A stretch of 64,000 nt of DNA, from contig NZ_PPFB01000001.1 of the NCBI RefSeq assembly GCF_002899455.1, forward strand, positions 4,378,001 through 4,442,000, given 5' to 3'. Under the pieces are notes generated by a model. That model did no database searches, was not told the origin of the DNA, and saw only the letters and a program-made list of their open reading frames with translations. The number at the start of each line of letters is the position of its first letter. The first letter of the stretch is position 1. Of this stretch, positions 41,756 through 50,493 are shown one piece after another. The stretch is from Streptomyces sp. DH-12. GTDB taxonomy: Bacteria; Actinomycetota; Actinomycetes; Streptomycetales; Streptomycetaceae. The translations under genes were made by a program, and so were the position numbers.

Positions 41756-42274
41756 TCACAGCTCCTTCTCGTACCAGGCCACGTCCCACCAGCGGCCGAA
41801 CTTGTGGCCCACTTCCCGGTACGTGCCGACGTGCCGGAAGCCGAAGCGTTCGTGCAGACGCGTCGAGGCGGCGTTCGGCTGGGCGATGCCCGCGTAGGCA
41901 CGGTGCAGGCCCTCACCGGCCAGGGCGTCGAACAGCGCCTGGTAGAGCAGGGTGCCGATACCGCGCCGGCCGGCGTCCGGGGCGACGTACACGGTCGTCT
42001 CCACGGAGGTCGCGTACGCGGGTTTGGGCCGGAAGGGGCTGGACGTGGCGTACCCCAGGACACGGCCCGTGCCGGCGGCCGTGGCAACCATCAGACGGTG
42101 GGAACCGTCTACAGGGTGGGAGAGCAGCCAGGGGCGTCGCTCCGCCGGAGTGAACGGAGTGATGTCGAACGTGGCGGCCGTCTCACGTACGTAGTGGTTG
42201 TAGAGGTCGGTGAGGGCCCCGAGGTCCGCCTCGGTCCCCGGCCTGACCTGCACCTCCGCCTGATCGGACGGCAT
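41756..42274 (-). CDS. Phosphinothricin-type N-acetyltransferase (GNAT)
   Basis: A 172-residue acetyltransferase. The start MPSDQAEVQVRPGTEADLGA leads to DLYNHYVRETAATFDITPFT, the family start. The acetyl-CoA motif is VAPDAGRRGIGTLLYQALFD, followed by ASTRLHERFGFRHVGTYREV and GHKFGRWWDVAWYEKEL, which closely match Bar/Pat enzymes that acetylate the amino group of phosphinothricin or methionine sulfoximine. The ATG at 42274 has GGGGAGG four bases upstream. From memory, a comparable gene conferring bialaphos resistance lies next to hrdD in S. coelicolor, and this one likewise diverges from the adjacent hrdD. Confidence 0.85.
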   Translation of the reverse strand: MPSDQAEVQVRPGTEADLGALTDLYNHYVRETAATFDITPFTPAERRPWLLSHPVDGSHRLMVATAAGTGRVLGYATSSPFRPKPAYATSVETTVYVAPDAGRRGIGTLLYQALFDALAGEGLHRAYAGIAQPNAASTRLHERFGFRHVGTYREVGHKFGRWWDVAWYEKEL

Positions 42275-42468
42275 CACACCTCCCCGCGTGGCCGGACAGG
42301 GTACTGCATGATCAGAAAAATCGGTGGGCGTGTTGGGAATTCTGTCCTGATTCCAGTCGTTGTTTCCTACGGATGCGGGCACCCGAGCAGAGTCCGGAAG
42401 AGACCCTGAGGACCATGCCCAGCGTCCGCAGGACCGCCCGCTGACCTCACCATCGCAAGGGAGCACGC

Positions 42469-43467
42469 ATGGCAACCCGTGCCGTCGCCCGTCGTCAGTC
42501 CGCCTCCGGCGAGACGGTCGACTCGGCAAGCAGTGTTCGCGCCCATGGCGGCGAGATCGCCGACCGCGACCTGGTCGGCATGTACCTCGACGAAATCGCG
42601 CGCACGCCGCTGCTCGACGCCGCCAAGGAGGTCGAGCTGTCACAGATCATCGAAGCGGGTGTGTTCGCACGACAGATCCTCGACGGCCTCGAGGAGAACA
42701 CGGTGGGAGCGACCCCCGAGGAGCTCCAGGCCCTGGTCGACGAGAGCGAGCGGGCCAAGGACATCTTCATCCGCTCCAACCTCCGCCTGGTCGTCGCCGT
42801 CGCCCGCCGCTACCCGCGCAGCGGCCTGCCGCTGCTCGACCTGATCCAGGAGGGCAACGCCGGCCTGGTCCGCGCGGTCGAGAAGTTCGACTACCGCAAG
42901 GGCTTCAAGTTCTCGACGTACGCCACCTGGTGGATCCGGCAGGCCATCACCCGGTCCATAGCCGACCAGTCGCGCACCATCCGCCTGCCCGTCCACCTGG
43001 TGGAGGAGCTGGGCCGGATCCGGCGCGTGCAGCGCGAGTTCAACCGTGAGCACGGCCGCGACGCCGAGCCCGCGGAGATCGCCGCCGAGCTCGGCTCCAC
43101 GCCGGAGCGCGTCACCGACGTGCTCGACTGGGCGCGCGACCCGGTCTCGCTGAACATGTCGGTGGACGACGAGGGCGAGACCCAGTTCGGCGACCTCCTG
43201 GAGGACACCTCCGCGGTGTCGCCGGAGCAGTCGGTGATGACGCTGCTGCGCAGCGAGGAGCTGGACGACCTGATCGGCCGCCTCGACCAGCGCACGGCCT
43301 CCATCATCAAGATGCGCTACGGCATCGAGGACGGCCGGGAGCGCACGCTGACCGAGGTCGGCAAGGAGCACGGCCTGACGCGCGAGCGCATCCGCCAGAT
43401 CGAGAAGCACGCGCTGCTGGAGCTGAAGAAGCTGGCCCGCAGCACCGGGTTCGACGCGGCGGCGTGA
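42469..43467 (+). CDS. hrdD: Group 2 sigma-70 factor HrdD
   Basis: A 332-residue RNA polymerase sigma factor. Regions in order: 1.2 (DLVGMYLDEIARTPLLDAAK, about 35-54), 2.1-2.4 (SNLRLVVAVARRYPRSGLPL to KFSTYATWWIRQAITRSI, about 103-165), region 3 and region 4.2 (EVGKEHGLTRERIRQIEKHA, near the end). This is a non-essential relative of the principal factor HrdB, without the long acidic N-terminus. Length and the start MATRAVARRQSASGETVD fit HrdD rather than HrdA or HrdC. The ATG at 42469 has AAGGGAG seven bases upstream. It is divergent from the acetyltransferase gene at 42274. Confidence 0.85.
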   Translation: MATRAVARRQSASGETVDSASSVRAHGGEIADRDLVGMYLDEIARTPLLDAAKEVELSQIIEAGVFARQILDGLEENTVGATPEELQALVDESERAKDIFIRSNLRLVVAVARRYPRSGLPLLDLIQEGNAGLVRAVEKFDYRKGFKFSTYATWWIRQAITRSIADQSRTIRLPVHLVEELGRIRRVQREFNREHGRDAEPAEIAAELGSTPERVTDVLDWARDPVSLNMSVDDEGETQFGDLLEDTSAVSPEQSVMTLLRSEELDDLIGRLDQRTASIIKMRYGIEDGRERTLTEVGKEHGLTRERIRQIEKHALLELKKLARSTGFDAAA

Positions 43468-43877
43468 CGGGCGCTCCCGTCCGCCGGCGCGGCGGCCGGT
43501 CCCCGCGTGCGTCCGCCACCCGTCCCGCGTGACGGCCGGGCCCCGCGCAGCCGCGTGAGGAGCGCGTGCCGCGTGCGCCGGGTGGCGGAAGACCGCGCAA
43601 ACATGGCCGTAGCCCGCCGCTTCAACCCGCTGGGGTCAGGGAACAAGACTTCCGAACCCGGTATGCGACAAGCCCCCGGGGCCATGAGCCCCGCGGGCCG
43701 ACCCACACGCCACGTCCCGACGCACCACCCCCCCGGCGCCGGGACTTCCCAGGCCGGGTCCGGCGCCTGTCCCCCCGGGCGCCGGGCCTGGCTTCTCCTG
43801 TGCCGGGCTCCGGATTCCCGGGCCCGCGCACGGCTCCTCACGCCGCGCACACGGTTCTCGTGCCGCGTACGGTCTTT

Positions 43878-43950
43878 CATGCCGGGTTCGGCTTCTCATG
43901 CCGGGTCCGGCTTCTCAAGCCGCCTACGGCTTCTCAAGCCGGGTCCGGCA
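43878..43950. repeat. 19-bp degenerate tandem repeat downstream of hrdD
   Basis: Four consecutive units begin CATGCCGGGTTCGGCTTCT, CATGCCGGGTCCGGCTTCT, CAAGCCGCCTACGGCTTCT and CAAGCCGGGTCCGGCA; more diverged units precede them. Each contains a small palindrome (GCCGGGTCCGGC-like), so the RNA would form a row of hairpins. They lie in the 575-base gap 43468-44042, in which no gene is supported. Confidence 0.75.
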
Positions 43951-44007
43951 CGGGCCGCACTCATAGCGGGTCACCCCGGACCTGAACCCCGGGGTGGCCC
44001 GCCAGAT

Positions 44008-44038
44008 GGCAGATTGTGCCACATGGGCATAGCCTGCC
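44008..44038. promoter_or_regulatory. Palindromic TetR operator candidate
   Basis: GGCAG (44008) with CTGCC (44034) and TGCC (44017) with GGCA (44026) are nested symmetrically about one centre, giving a 31-base imperfect palindrome. It ends four bases before the chosen TetR start, so binding there would block its transcription. Confidence 0.5.
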
Positions 44039-44042
44039 GAAG

Positions 44043-44777
44043 GTGAGCAGCACCACCCCGACGCCGCCCCCGCCGTTTCCCGAAGACCCGGCGGCCGACG
44101 GCTCGTTGACCGAACGGCGCAAGGCGCAGACCCGCCTCCACATCGCCCGTACCGCCGCCGCCCTCTTCGTCCGGCAGGGACTGCGTGCCACCCGCGCCGA
44201 GGACATCGCCCACGCGGCCGGCGTCGCCCCGCGCACCTTCTACCGGTATTTCGCCACCAAGGAAGAGGCCATCGGCCCCCTCTACGCGATCGGCGCCCGG
44301 CGCTGGGTGGACGCGGTCCGCACCGCCCCCGCCGGGACACCGCTGCCACGCGTGCTCGAGGAGGCCGCGCGCCACACCCTCACACCCGGCCTCGGGGTCA
44401 CCGAGGAGTCCTGGAACTGGGTGCGCGCCCTCATCCGGCTCGCGGCGGACAACCCCGCGCTGAGCAGGATCTGGGCGGACGCCTGCCGCACCTCGGAACG
44501 TGACCTGGCGGAGGCGCTGGCCCACCGGCTGACCGAGGGCCGGCCTCCGCGTCCGGACGCCGACGTCGCCGCCCGCACCCGCCTGTGCTTCGCCGCGGCC
44601 GTTGCGTGCGCGGCCGTACGCACGGCCATGGAGAGCTGGGCGGCGGGCGACGGCCCGGCGGAGGGCCCGAAGGGCCCGGCCGCACTGGCCGCGGCCAACC
44701 TGACGGCGCTGCGGGACTTCCCCTGGGACGCGGTGATGCCGACGCGGGACGGTTCCAGGAACCGGCGTCCGTCCTAG
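44043..44777 (+). CDS. TetR-family regulator
   Basis: A 244-residue regulator with an N-terminal helix-turn-helix: RKAQTRLHIARTAAALFVRQ, then GLRATRAEDIAHAAGVAPRT and FYRYFATKEEAI. The remainder is the variable helical ligand-binding domain (WVRALIRLAADNPALSRIWA). I start at the GTG 44043, just after the palindrome; an in-frame GTG at 44016 would lie inside it. There is no good ribosome site, so translation may be leaderless. Its stop overlaps the stop of the convergent WYL gene by four bases. The target is unknown; autoregulation is likely. Confidence 0.82.
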   Translation: MSSTTPTPPPPFPEDPAADGSLTERRKAQTRLHIARTAAALFVRQGLRATRAEDIAHAAGVAPRTFYRYFATKEEAIGPLYAIGARRWVDAVRTAPAGTPLPRVLEEAARHTLTPGLGVTEESWNWVRALIRLAADNPALSRIWADACRTSERDLAEALAHRLTEGRPPRPDADVAARTRLCFAAAVACAAVRTAMESWAAGDGPAEGPKGPAALAAANLTALRDFPWDAVMPTRDGSRNRRPS

Positions 44778-45745
44778 TCGGCGGCGCCCGCTGCCCCGGT
44801 CAGCCGGGCGCCCAGTTCCCGTGCCGCCTCGGCCAGTTCCGGCGGCTCCTGAACGGTGAAGGCGTGGCCCAGCAGGGCCAGGCGTACCGCCATCCAGTCC
44901 TTGGGCTCGCTCACCGTCGTCCGCAGCCGGCAGCGGCTGTCGTCCAGCGGCTCGGGCGCGCCCATCCAGTGCGGGAGCCGGGCCGCGACCGTCGCGGCGG
45001 GCGCGGCGAACGTGACGACGAGCTCGTACGACTCGTGCGCGCGGTTCATGGACCGGCGCAGGTACTCCGCGGCGCTGCCCGTCGGCGGTTCGCGCGGTGC
45101 GAAGCGGGCGCCGGTGGCGAAGGTGTCGCTGATCCGGTCGACGCGGAACGTCCGCCAGTCCGCGCGGTCGACGTCATAGGCGACGAGGTACCAGCGGCGG
45201 CCGGTGGACACCAGCCGGTGGGGTTCCGTCAGGCGCCGGGACTCGGTGCCGTCGGCCGCCCGGTAGGAGAACCGCAGCCGTTCGTGCCCGGCCACCGTGG
45301 ACGCCATCACGGTCAGCGTCCCCGGGGCGATGGTCGCACCGTCCCCGCTGGTCAGCGGCGTCGTCGCGGCCTGGAGCGTGCTGACACGGTGGCGCAGCCT
45401 GCCGGGCAGCACCTGCTCCAGTTTCGCCAGGGCCCGCACCGACGCCTCGTCCACGCCCTCCAGCGCGTGCCCGGCGCCGGCCCGCAGGCCGACCGCGATG
45501 GCCACCGCCTCCTCGTCGTCCAGCACCAGCGGCGGCATCGCCTTCCCGGCGACCAGTCGGTAGCCGCCGTCCGATCCCATCGTCGCCCGCACGGGATAGC
45601 CGAGGTCCCGCAGCCGCTCGATGTCCCGCCGGACCGTGCGCCGGGAGACCCCGAGGCGGTCGGCCAGCTCGCCGCCGGGCCACTCGCGGGGCGTCTGGAG
45701 GAGGGAGAGGAGCTGGAGCAGCCGGGCCGGGGTGTCCGTCGTCAT
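44774..45745 (-). CDS. WYL-domain transcriptional regulator (DeoR-type HTH)
   Basis: A 323-residue regulator. The winged helix-turn-helix is near the start: LLQLLSLLQTPREWPGGELA, then DRLGVSRRTVRRDIERLRDL, GYPVRATMGSDGGYRLVAG. The WYL domain is in the middle (RLVSTGRRWYLVAYDVDRAD, in which WYL is intact), followed by the WCX C-terminal extension (ESYELVVTFAAPAATVAARL). Such proteins respond to nucleic acid or nucleotide ligands or are repressors of adjacent genes. The ATG is at 45745. It diverges from a DHA2 exporter gene at 45808, with an inverted repeat between them. Confidence 0.9.
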   Translation of the reverse strand: MTTDTPARLLQLLSLLQTPREWPGGELADRLGVSRRTVRRDIERLRDLGYPVRATMGSDGGYRLVAGKAMPPLVLDDEEAVAIAVGLRAGAGHALEGVDEASVRALAKLEQVLPGRLRHRVSTLQAATTPLTSGDGATIAPGTLTVMASTVAGHERLRFSYRAADGTESRRLTEPHRLVSTGRRWYLVAYDVDRADWRTFRVDRISDTFATGARFAPREPPTGSAAEYLRRSMNRAHESYELVVTFAAPAATVAARLPHWMGAPEPLDDSRCRLRTTVSEPKDWMAVRLALLGHAFTVQEPPELAEAARELGARLTGAAGAAD

Positions 45746-45766
45746 GGACCGAGCATGCCGCACCAC

Positions 45767-45796
45767 TAGGACCGGATCTGACCTACTGCGGTCCTA
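45767..45796. promoter_or_regulatory. Inverted repeat in the WYL/DHA2 divergent promoter
   Basis: TAGGACC (45767-45773) and GGTCCTA (45790-45796) are exact complements with a 16-base spacer, all within the 62-base region between the two start codons. It is probably the site through which the WYL regulator controls both genes. Confidence 0.6.
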
Positions 45797-45807
45797 ACTT
45801 CACGGAC

Positions 45808-47337
45808 ATGCATTCCACCGACCCTGCTCCCGCGCAGACGCCGCAGCCCGCCACGAACGACCGCCGGCGCTGGTTCGCGCTGGCCATCGTGATGACCGCG
45901 GCCTTCATGGACCTCGTCGACGTCACCATCGTCAACATCGCCGTCCCGTCGATCCAGCGCGACGAGGGCGCCACCTTCAGCCAGATCCAGTGGATCACCG
46001 CCGGCTACGCGCTCGCCTTCGCCGCCGGGCTGATCACCGGCGGACGGCTCGGCGACATCCACGGCCGCAAGCGGATCTTCCTCGTCGGCATCAGCGGCTT
46101 CACCGCCGCCTCCGCCCTGTGCGGCCTCGCCGTCAACCCCGAGATGCTGGTCGCCTCCCGCATCCTCCAGGGCGCCACGGCCGCGCTGATGGTGCCGCAG
46201 GTGCTCTCGATCGTGCACGCCACCTTCCCGGCGCACGAACGCGGCAAGGTGTTCGGCCTGTTCGGCGCCGTCGTCGGCCTGGGCGCCGTGTCCGGACCGC
46301 TGCTCGGCGCGCTGCTGACCCAGTGGAACCTGTTCGGCCTGGAGTGGCGGCCCATCTTCCTGATCAACCTGCCCGTGGGCATCGCCGCCCTCGTCCTCGG
46401 CAGCCGCTTCATCACCGAGTCCAAGGCGCCGCGCGCCCGCACCCTCGACCTGCCCGGCGCCGCCCTCGTCACGCTCGCCCTGCTCATGCTGCTCTACCCG
46501 CTCACCCGCGGCCGTGAACTGGGCTGGCCGGTGTGGGGGTACGTGTCGATGGCCGGCGCGCTCGTGGTGTTCGCGGCCCTGGTGGCGTACGAGCGGGCCA
46601 GGGGCGCCCGGGACGGGTCCCCGCTGATCGAACTGTCGCTGTTCCGGGTGAAGAGCTTCGCGGCGGGCATCGCCGTGCAGACGGTGTTCGGCGTCGGCCT
46701 CGGCGTGTTCTTCCTGGTCTGGACGCTGTACATGCAGGTCGGGCTGGGCTGGAGCGCGCTGCGCGCCGGACTGACCGGCGTGCCGTTCTCCGTCGCGGTG
46801 TCGGTGGCGGCCGCGGTGTCCGTCCAGCGGCTGGTCCCGCGCTTCGGACGCAAGGTGCTCCAGGCGGGCGCCCTGGTGATGACGGCCGGCGTGCTGATCT
46901 ACCTGGCGGAGGCCGAACGCTACGGACTCGGCATCACCTCCTGGCAGATGGCGCTCCCACTGGTCGTCATGGGCGCCGGCATGGGCCTGATCGTGGCCCC
47001 GCTGACGGACGCGGTGCTGTCCGAAGTGCCGCGCGAGCACGCCGGATCGGCGTCGGGGCTCATCAACACCGTGCAGCAGATGGGCCACGCGCTCGGCCTC
47101 GGCCTGGTGTCCGTGGTGTTCTTCGGCGTGATCGACGAACGGCTCACGCCCGCCGAGGTGGGCCCGGCCTTCGTCGACGGCTTCACTCACGCACTGGGCT
47201 GGGTGGCGGCGGTGCTCGGCGCGATCTACCTGCTGATGTTCGCCCTGCCGAAGCGTCCGGCGCAGCACGTCGAGGGCGGCGGGGGCGTCGAGGAGGCGCC
47301 CGTGACGGGGGAGAAGGAGCGGGAGCTGGTGCCCTGA
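45808..47337 (+). CDS. DHA2-family MFS exporter, 14 spans
   Basis: A 509-residue membrane protein. The start has RWFALAIVMTAAFMDLVDVT IVNIA, the usual first span of DHA2 drug exporters, then QWITAGYALAFAAGLITGGR and LGDIHGRKRIFLVGISGF (loop motif A). The motif-C region is AVVGLGAVSGPLLGALL. About fourteen membrane spans can be counted. It is a proton-driven exporter, most likely of drugs or other hydrophobic compounds. The tail after ~485 is acidic (GGGGVEEAPVTGEKERE). Expression is probably controlled by the divergent WYL protein. Confidence 0.9.
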   Translation: MHSTDPAPAQTPQPATNDRRRWFALAIVMTAAFMDLVDVTIVNIAVPSIQRDEGATFSQIQWITAGYALAFAAGLITGGRLGDIHGRKRIFLVGISGFTAASALCGLAVNPEMLVASRILQGATAALMVPQVLSIVHATFPAHERGKVFGLFGAVVGLGAVSGPLLGALLTQWNLFGLEWRPIFLINLPVGIAALVLGSRFITESKAPRARTLDLPGAALVTLALLMLLYPLTRGRELGWPVWGYVSMAGALVVFAALVAYERARGARDGSPLIELSLFRVKSFAAGIAVQTVFGVGLGVFFLVWTLYMQVGLGWSALRAGLTGVPFSVAVSVAAAVSVQRLVPRFGRKVLQAGALVMTAGVLIYLAEAERYGLGITSWQMALPLVVMGAGMGLIVAPLTDAVLSEVPREHAGSASGLINTVQQMGHALGLGLVSVVFFGVIDERLTPAEVGPAFVDGFTHALGWVAAVLGAIYLLMFALPKRPAQHVEGGGGVEEAPVTGEKERELVP

Positions 47338-47615
47338 CGGGCCCTCTCCGGTCTCCCGCCGTGCAGCCGTGCAGCCATGCAGCCGCACAGGCAAACGGGC
47401 CTGGTGAGGCCGCCCGCGCACCTCACGGCCTTCGTGATCGTCGTCCTCAAGGACCTGCGTCGTACGGCGGATCCGGCCGGCCCGGCGGCGGACACGGACG
47501 CCGCCCCGGCACCGGACCGGAGCAGGGAAGCGGTCGCCGTGCAGACTTTGTGACGATGCGTCCGTTTGGGGGTGTGTGGGCTGTTCATGCCTAGTGCGAT
47601 ATAGATCACGATCGT

Positions 47616-47646
47616 CACGGTCCGGGGTACAAAGCCCCGGACCGTG
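47616..47646. promoter_or_regulatory. Perfect 12-bp hairpin ahead of a small gene
   Basis: CACGGTCCGGGG (47616-47627) and CCCCGGACCGTG (47635-47646) pair exactly with a TACAAAG loop. It lies 16 bases before the ATG at 47663. It may be the terminator of the exporter gene far upstream (279 bases), or an operator or mRNA structure of the small gene. The rest of 47338-47662 has no gene. Confidence 0.55.
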
Positions 47647-47662
47647 GTGTGTACTGGGCCGC

Positions 47663-47950
47663 ATGGCTGAGCAAGAGACCCTCTCGCGGACGACGGGTGC
47701 CACCGTCCTCACCTTGGTGGTTGTGGCCTGCGCGGCAGGTCTGGCCGACGCCCTGCGGCGCCGCGTACGCGTCCGCAGGCGCACACGCAATCACCCCGGG
47801 GCGGAGCCCACCGCGATGCACACCCACCACGGCGCCCCCGTCATCCCCCGCCAGCGGGTCACCGGCCCGAGCGCCGAGACCGTACGCCTCACCGAGGCCG
47901 AACGCGATGCGTTCGCCGTCCTCGTACGGCGCCTCTCCGAAGGGGACTAG
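47663..47950 (+). CDS. Small single-span membrane protein
   Basis: A 95-residue protein: MAEQETLSRTTG, then a membrane span (ATVLTLVVVACAAGLADALR), a very basic stretch (RRRVRVRRRTRNH) and a soluble tail (ETVRLTEAERDAFAVLVRRL). It has no recognised family. The ATG at 47663 is preceded by the perfect hairpin at 47616 rather than by a clear ribosome site. A longer in-frame start at 47576 would run through the hairpin and is less likely. Confidence 0.55.
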   Translation: MAEQETLSRTTGATVLTLVVVACAAGLADALRRRVRVRRRTRNHPGAEPTAMHTHHGAPVIPRQRVTGPSAETVRLTEAERDAFAVLVRRLSEGD

Positions 47951-48017
47951 ATGTTGCGGGCAACGACGTCGTTGACGGCGGAGCTGCGCCTGGGGCCTGT
48001 CCGGTCAGGCCAGTGAT

Positions 48018-48890
48018 TCAGTGCTGTCTGATCGACTGTGTCTCACTGGCCCGGCTGCTTTGATGGGTCAGGACTCGCAACGCGTCCGAAGAGGTCGAGT
48101 CCTTCGGGGTGTAGATCTCGACTCGGTGGTCGGGGCTGTCGGGCTGGAGCCACACCTGGTAGTCCACGTCCACGGCACCGACGGTGGGGTGCTGCAGGTG
48201 CATGGCCCCGACGGTGCAATCGGAGACGTCACCGGTGGCCCACATCGTGGCGAAGTCGTCGCTGCGCATGGTGAGTTCACCGATCAGCCCTGCCAGGCGG
48301 GCATCGGTGGGGTACCGGCCCGCGGTGAGTCGCAGGTAGGCGACGTGGATGCGGGCGAGCTCGTGCCAGTTGCGGTACATGTCGCGGGTGAGGGGATCGA
48401 GGAAGAACATCCGTGGGATCGAAGGACGCTGTGCCGGGTCCTGTGGCGCTTCGTAGGAGATGTGCTCGGCGACGAGTGCGTGTCCGGTGCGGTTCCACGC
48501 GAGCACATCTCCACGCCTGCCGAGAACAATCGCGGGTGTGACCTCACCGAGTGATTCCAGGAGCGTGAGGACTCGCGGGTGAGGCTCCTCGCGAGGCGGT
48601 TCGCACAGGCCGGGCTTCACGGATTGTCGAGCGAGATTGTGCAGGTGGACGGTCTCTACCCGGTCGAGCCGGAGCACACGAGCGAGCGCGTCGAGAACCT
48701 GCTCGGAAGCGGTCTCAGCCTGGCCTTGTTCCAAGCGCGTGTAGTACCCCACACTCACTCCGGCGAGCTGAGCGAGCTCTTCACGCCGCAGGCCGGGGAC
48801 TCGGCGAGAGGTGCCGTAGGTGCGTAGGCCGATCTCAGCCGGAGTGACCCGGTCACGGCGACTCTTCAGGAACGTTCCGAGGCTCTCCAT
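48018..48890 (-). CDS. XRE-family regulator with MmyB-like ligand-binding domain
   Basis: A 290-residue regulator. The helix-turn-helix spans about 10-75: SLGTFLKSRRDRVTPAEIGL, then VPGLRREELAQLAGVSVGYY TRLEQG. The C-terminal domain resembles MmyB-type fatty-acid-binding modules: VLGRRGDVLAWNRTGHALVA and RMFFLDPLTRDMYRNWHELA, ending with a beta-rich VQVW-type segment (DVDYQVWLQPDSPDHRVEIY). The ATG at 48890 is the likely start. Divergent from a DHA2-type exporter gene at 48994, which it probably controls through the repeats at 48921-48947. Confidence 0.88.
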   Translation of the reverse strand: MESLGTFLKSRRDRVTPAEIGLRTYGTSRRVPGLRREELAQLAGVSVGYYTRLEQGQAETASEQVLDALARVLRLDRVETVHLHNLARQSVKPGLCEPPREEPHPRVLTLLESLGEVTPAIVLGRRGDVLAWNRTGHALVAEHISYEAPQDPAQRPSIPRMFFLDPLTRDMYRNWHELARIHVAYLRLTAGRYPTDARLAGLIGELTMRSDDFATMWATGDVSDCTVGAMHLQHPTVGAVDVDYQVWLQPDSPDHRVEIYTPKDSTSSDALRVLTHQSSRASETQSIRQH

Positions 48891-48920
48891 GAGCCCGAGC
48901 CTAGGATGCCGGCCAGGCCG

Positions 48921-48947
48921 GTGGGTGTACCTGTCGGGTGTACCCAC
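48921..48947. promoter_or_regulatory. Repeats in the XRE/DHA2 divergent promoter
   Basis: GGGTGTACC occurs twice (48923 and 48936), 13 bases apart, inside an outer GTGGGT/ACCCAC inverted pair. The whole lies in the 103-base region between the two divergent genes, so it is a good candidate for the XRE binding site. Confidence 0.5.
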
Positions 48948-48993
48948 GGCACGGGGATGGTGGGCGACCGCGTTGCGTCGGACCGTCGACGGC

Positions 48994-50493
48994 ATGACTC
49001 AACAGCGTGTGCACAACTCACCTGGCCTGCGGGCGTGGCTCGGGCTCGCGGTGATCCTCGGACCGGTCCTCCTCGTCTCCATGGACGGATCGATCCTGTT
49101 CCTGGCGATGCCGCGGATGAACCAAGCCCTCTCACCGACCGCCGACCAGGCGTTGTGGATCCTGGACGTCTACGGCTTCGCCGTCGGCTCCTTGCTGATC
49201 GCCTTCGGCAGCATCGGCGACCGCTACGGCCGGCTGAAGCTGCTGATGATCGGCGCGGCCGTGTTCGGAGCCGGGTCCGCCGGGGCGGCGTTCGCACCGA
49301 GCCCGGAGCTTCTCATCGCCTTCCGAGCGCTCATGGGGGTGGCCGGCGCGACCCTCCTGCCCTCGGCCCTGGCCGTGCTGAGCGAGCTGTTCCCCGACTC
49401 CCGGCGCCGGGCGCAGGCCATCGGCATCTTCGCCGCCGCGTTCGCAGCCGGGTTCGCCGTCGGCCCGATCGTCGGCGGCACCCTCCTGGAGCGGTTCTGG
49501 TGGGGCTCCGTCTTCCTCATCAACCTCCCCGTCATCGTCGTGTTCCTGCTGTTCGCGCCTGTCCTTCTCCGCGAGGTCCGCGCGGCTCGGCCAGGTCGCA
49601 TCGACTCGCTCAGTGTCGCGACCTCCGCCGGAGGTCTCCTGCTCACGATCTACGGTCTCAAGGACATGGCCGCAGACGGAGTGTCGGTCCTGCCAGCCGT
49701 GACGGCGCTCCTCGGCGTCGTACTGCTGACGTGGTTCACTCTCCGCCAGCGGCACCTTGAGCACCCGCTGATCGACTTCTCCCTGTTCCGTGACCGCGTC
49801 TTCACGATCGCGATCATCACCGGTCTGCTGCCGCTGGCAGCGTGGTCGGCGGCGGCGTACCTGGCAGGCGTCTACCTCCAGTCCGTCCTGAGCCTGAGCG
49901 TCCTGCACGCGGCACTCCTGGCGCTCCCCGGTGCGGCCGTCCTCACGGTCTCCTGCATCGTCACGCCGGCTGTCGTCGATCGCATCGGCAAGAGGGCCGC
50001 GCTCGTCATCTGCCACTTCTCCATCGCGGCCGGTCTGGTGCTGTTGCTCCCCACCACGGCAACAGGCGGGATCGGTTGGTACATCGCTTCGACGGCGATC
50101 GCCGGCGTGGGTTACGGCATCTCCTTCAGCGTCGTCGCCGACACCGCGGTCGGGGCAGTTCCTACGGAACGAGCGGGATCGGCGGGCGCGATCGCCGAGA
50201 CCAGCAACGAGATCGGCAATGCCCTCGGTATCGCGATCCTCGGGTCACTCGCCGCGCTGATCTTCCGGCTCCAGGGGCCAGATCTCGCCCCCACCCTCGA
50301 CGAGACCCTCCAGTTGCCCGGCCTCGCGCCCGCAGCGGTCCAGGAGGCGAAGGGGGCTTTCGTCACCGGTCTGCACGCCGCTGCCGTGATGGCCGGCGTC
50401 CTGCACGCCGCGCTCGGGGCCGTTGCCCTGCGCTGGCTCCCCAAGCCGGTGCCCGGCGGGCCCACGACGGACCGAGTGGAGAGCAAGGCTTGA
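48994..50493 (+). CDS. DHA2-type MFS exporter (SmvA/QacA-like)
   Basis: A 499-residue membrane protein with about fourteen spans. It begins LRAWLGLAVILGPVLLVSMD GSILFLAMP, followed by ALWILDVYGFAVGSLLIAFG and SIGDRYGRLKLLMIGAAVFG (loop motif A), then FAAGFAVGPIVGGTLLERFW (motif C region). The pattern is that of QacA/SmvA exporters, which remove quaternary amines and other cationic drugs. I start at the ATG 48994; a longer frame extends into the divergent regulator region. The final TGA shares a base with the ATG of an IS remnant, so an insertion lies at its 3' end. Confidence 0.88.
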   Translation: MTQQRVHNSPGLRAWLGLAVILGPVLLVSMDGSILFLAMPRMNQALSPTADQALWILDVYGFAVGSLLIAFGSIGDRYGRLKLLMIGAAVFGAGSAGAAFAPSPELLIAFRALMGVAGATLLPSALAVLSELFPDSRRRAQAIGIFAAAFAAGFAVGPIVGGTLLERFWWGSVFLINLPVIVVFLLFAPVLLREVRAARPGRIDSLSVATSAGGLLLTIYGLKDMAADGVSVLPAVTALLGVVLLTWFTLRQRHLEHPLIDFSLFRDRVFTIAIITGLLPLAAWSAAAYLAGVYLQSVLSLSVLHAALLALPGAAVLTVSCIVTPAVVDRIGKRAALVICHFSIAAGLVLLLPTTATGGIGWYIASTAIAGVGYGISFSVVADTAVGAVPTERAGSAGAIAETSNEIGNALGIAILGSLAALIFRLQGPDLAPTLDETLQLPGLAPAAVQEAKGAFVTGLHAAAVMAGVLHAALGAVALRWLPKPVPGGPTTDRVESKA

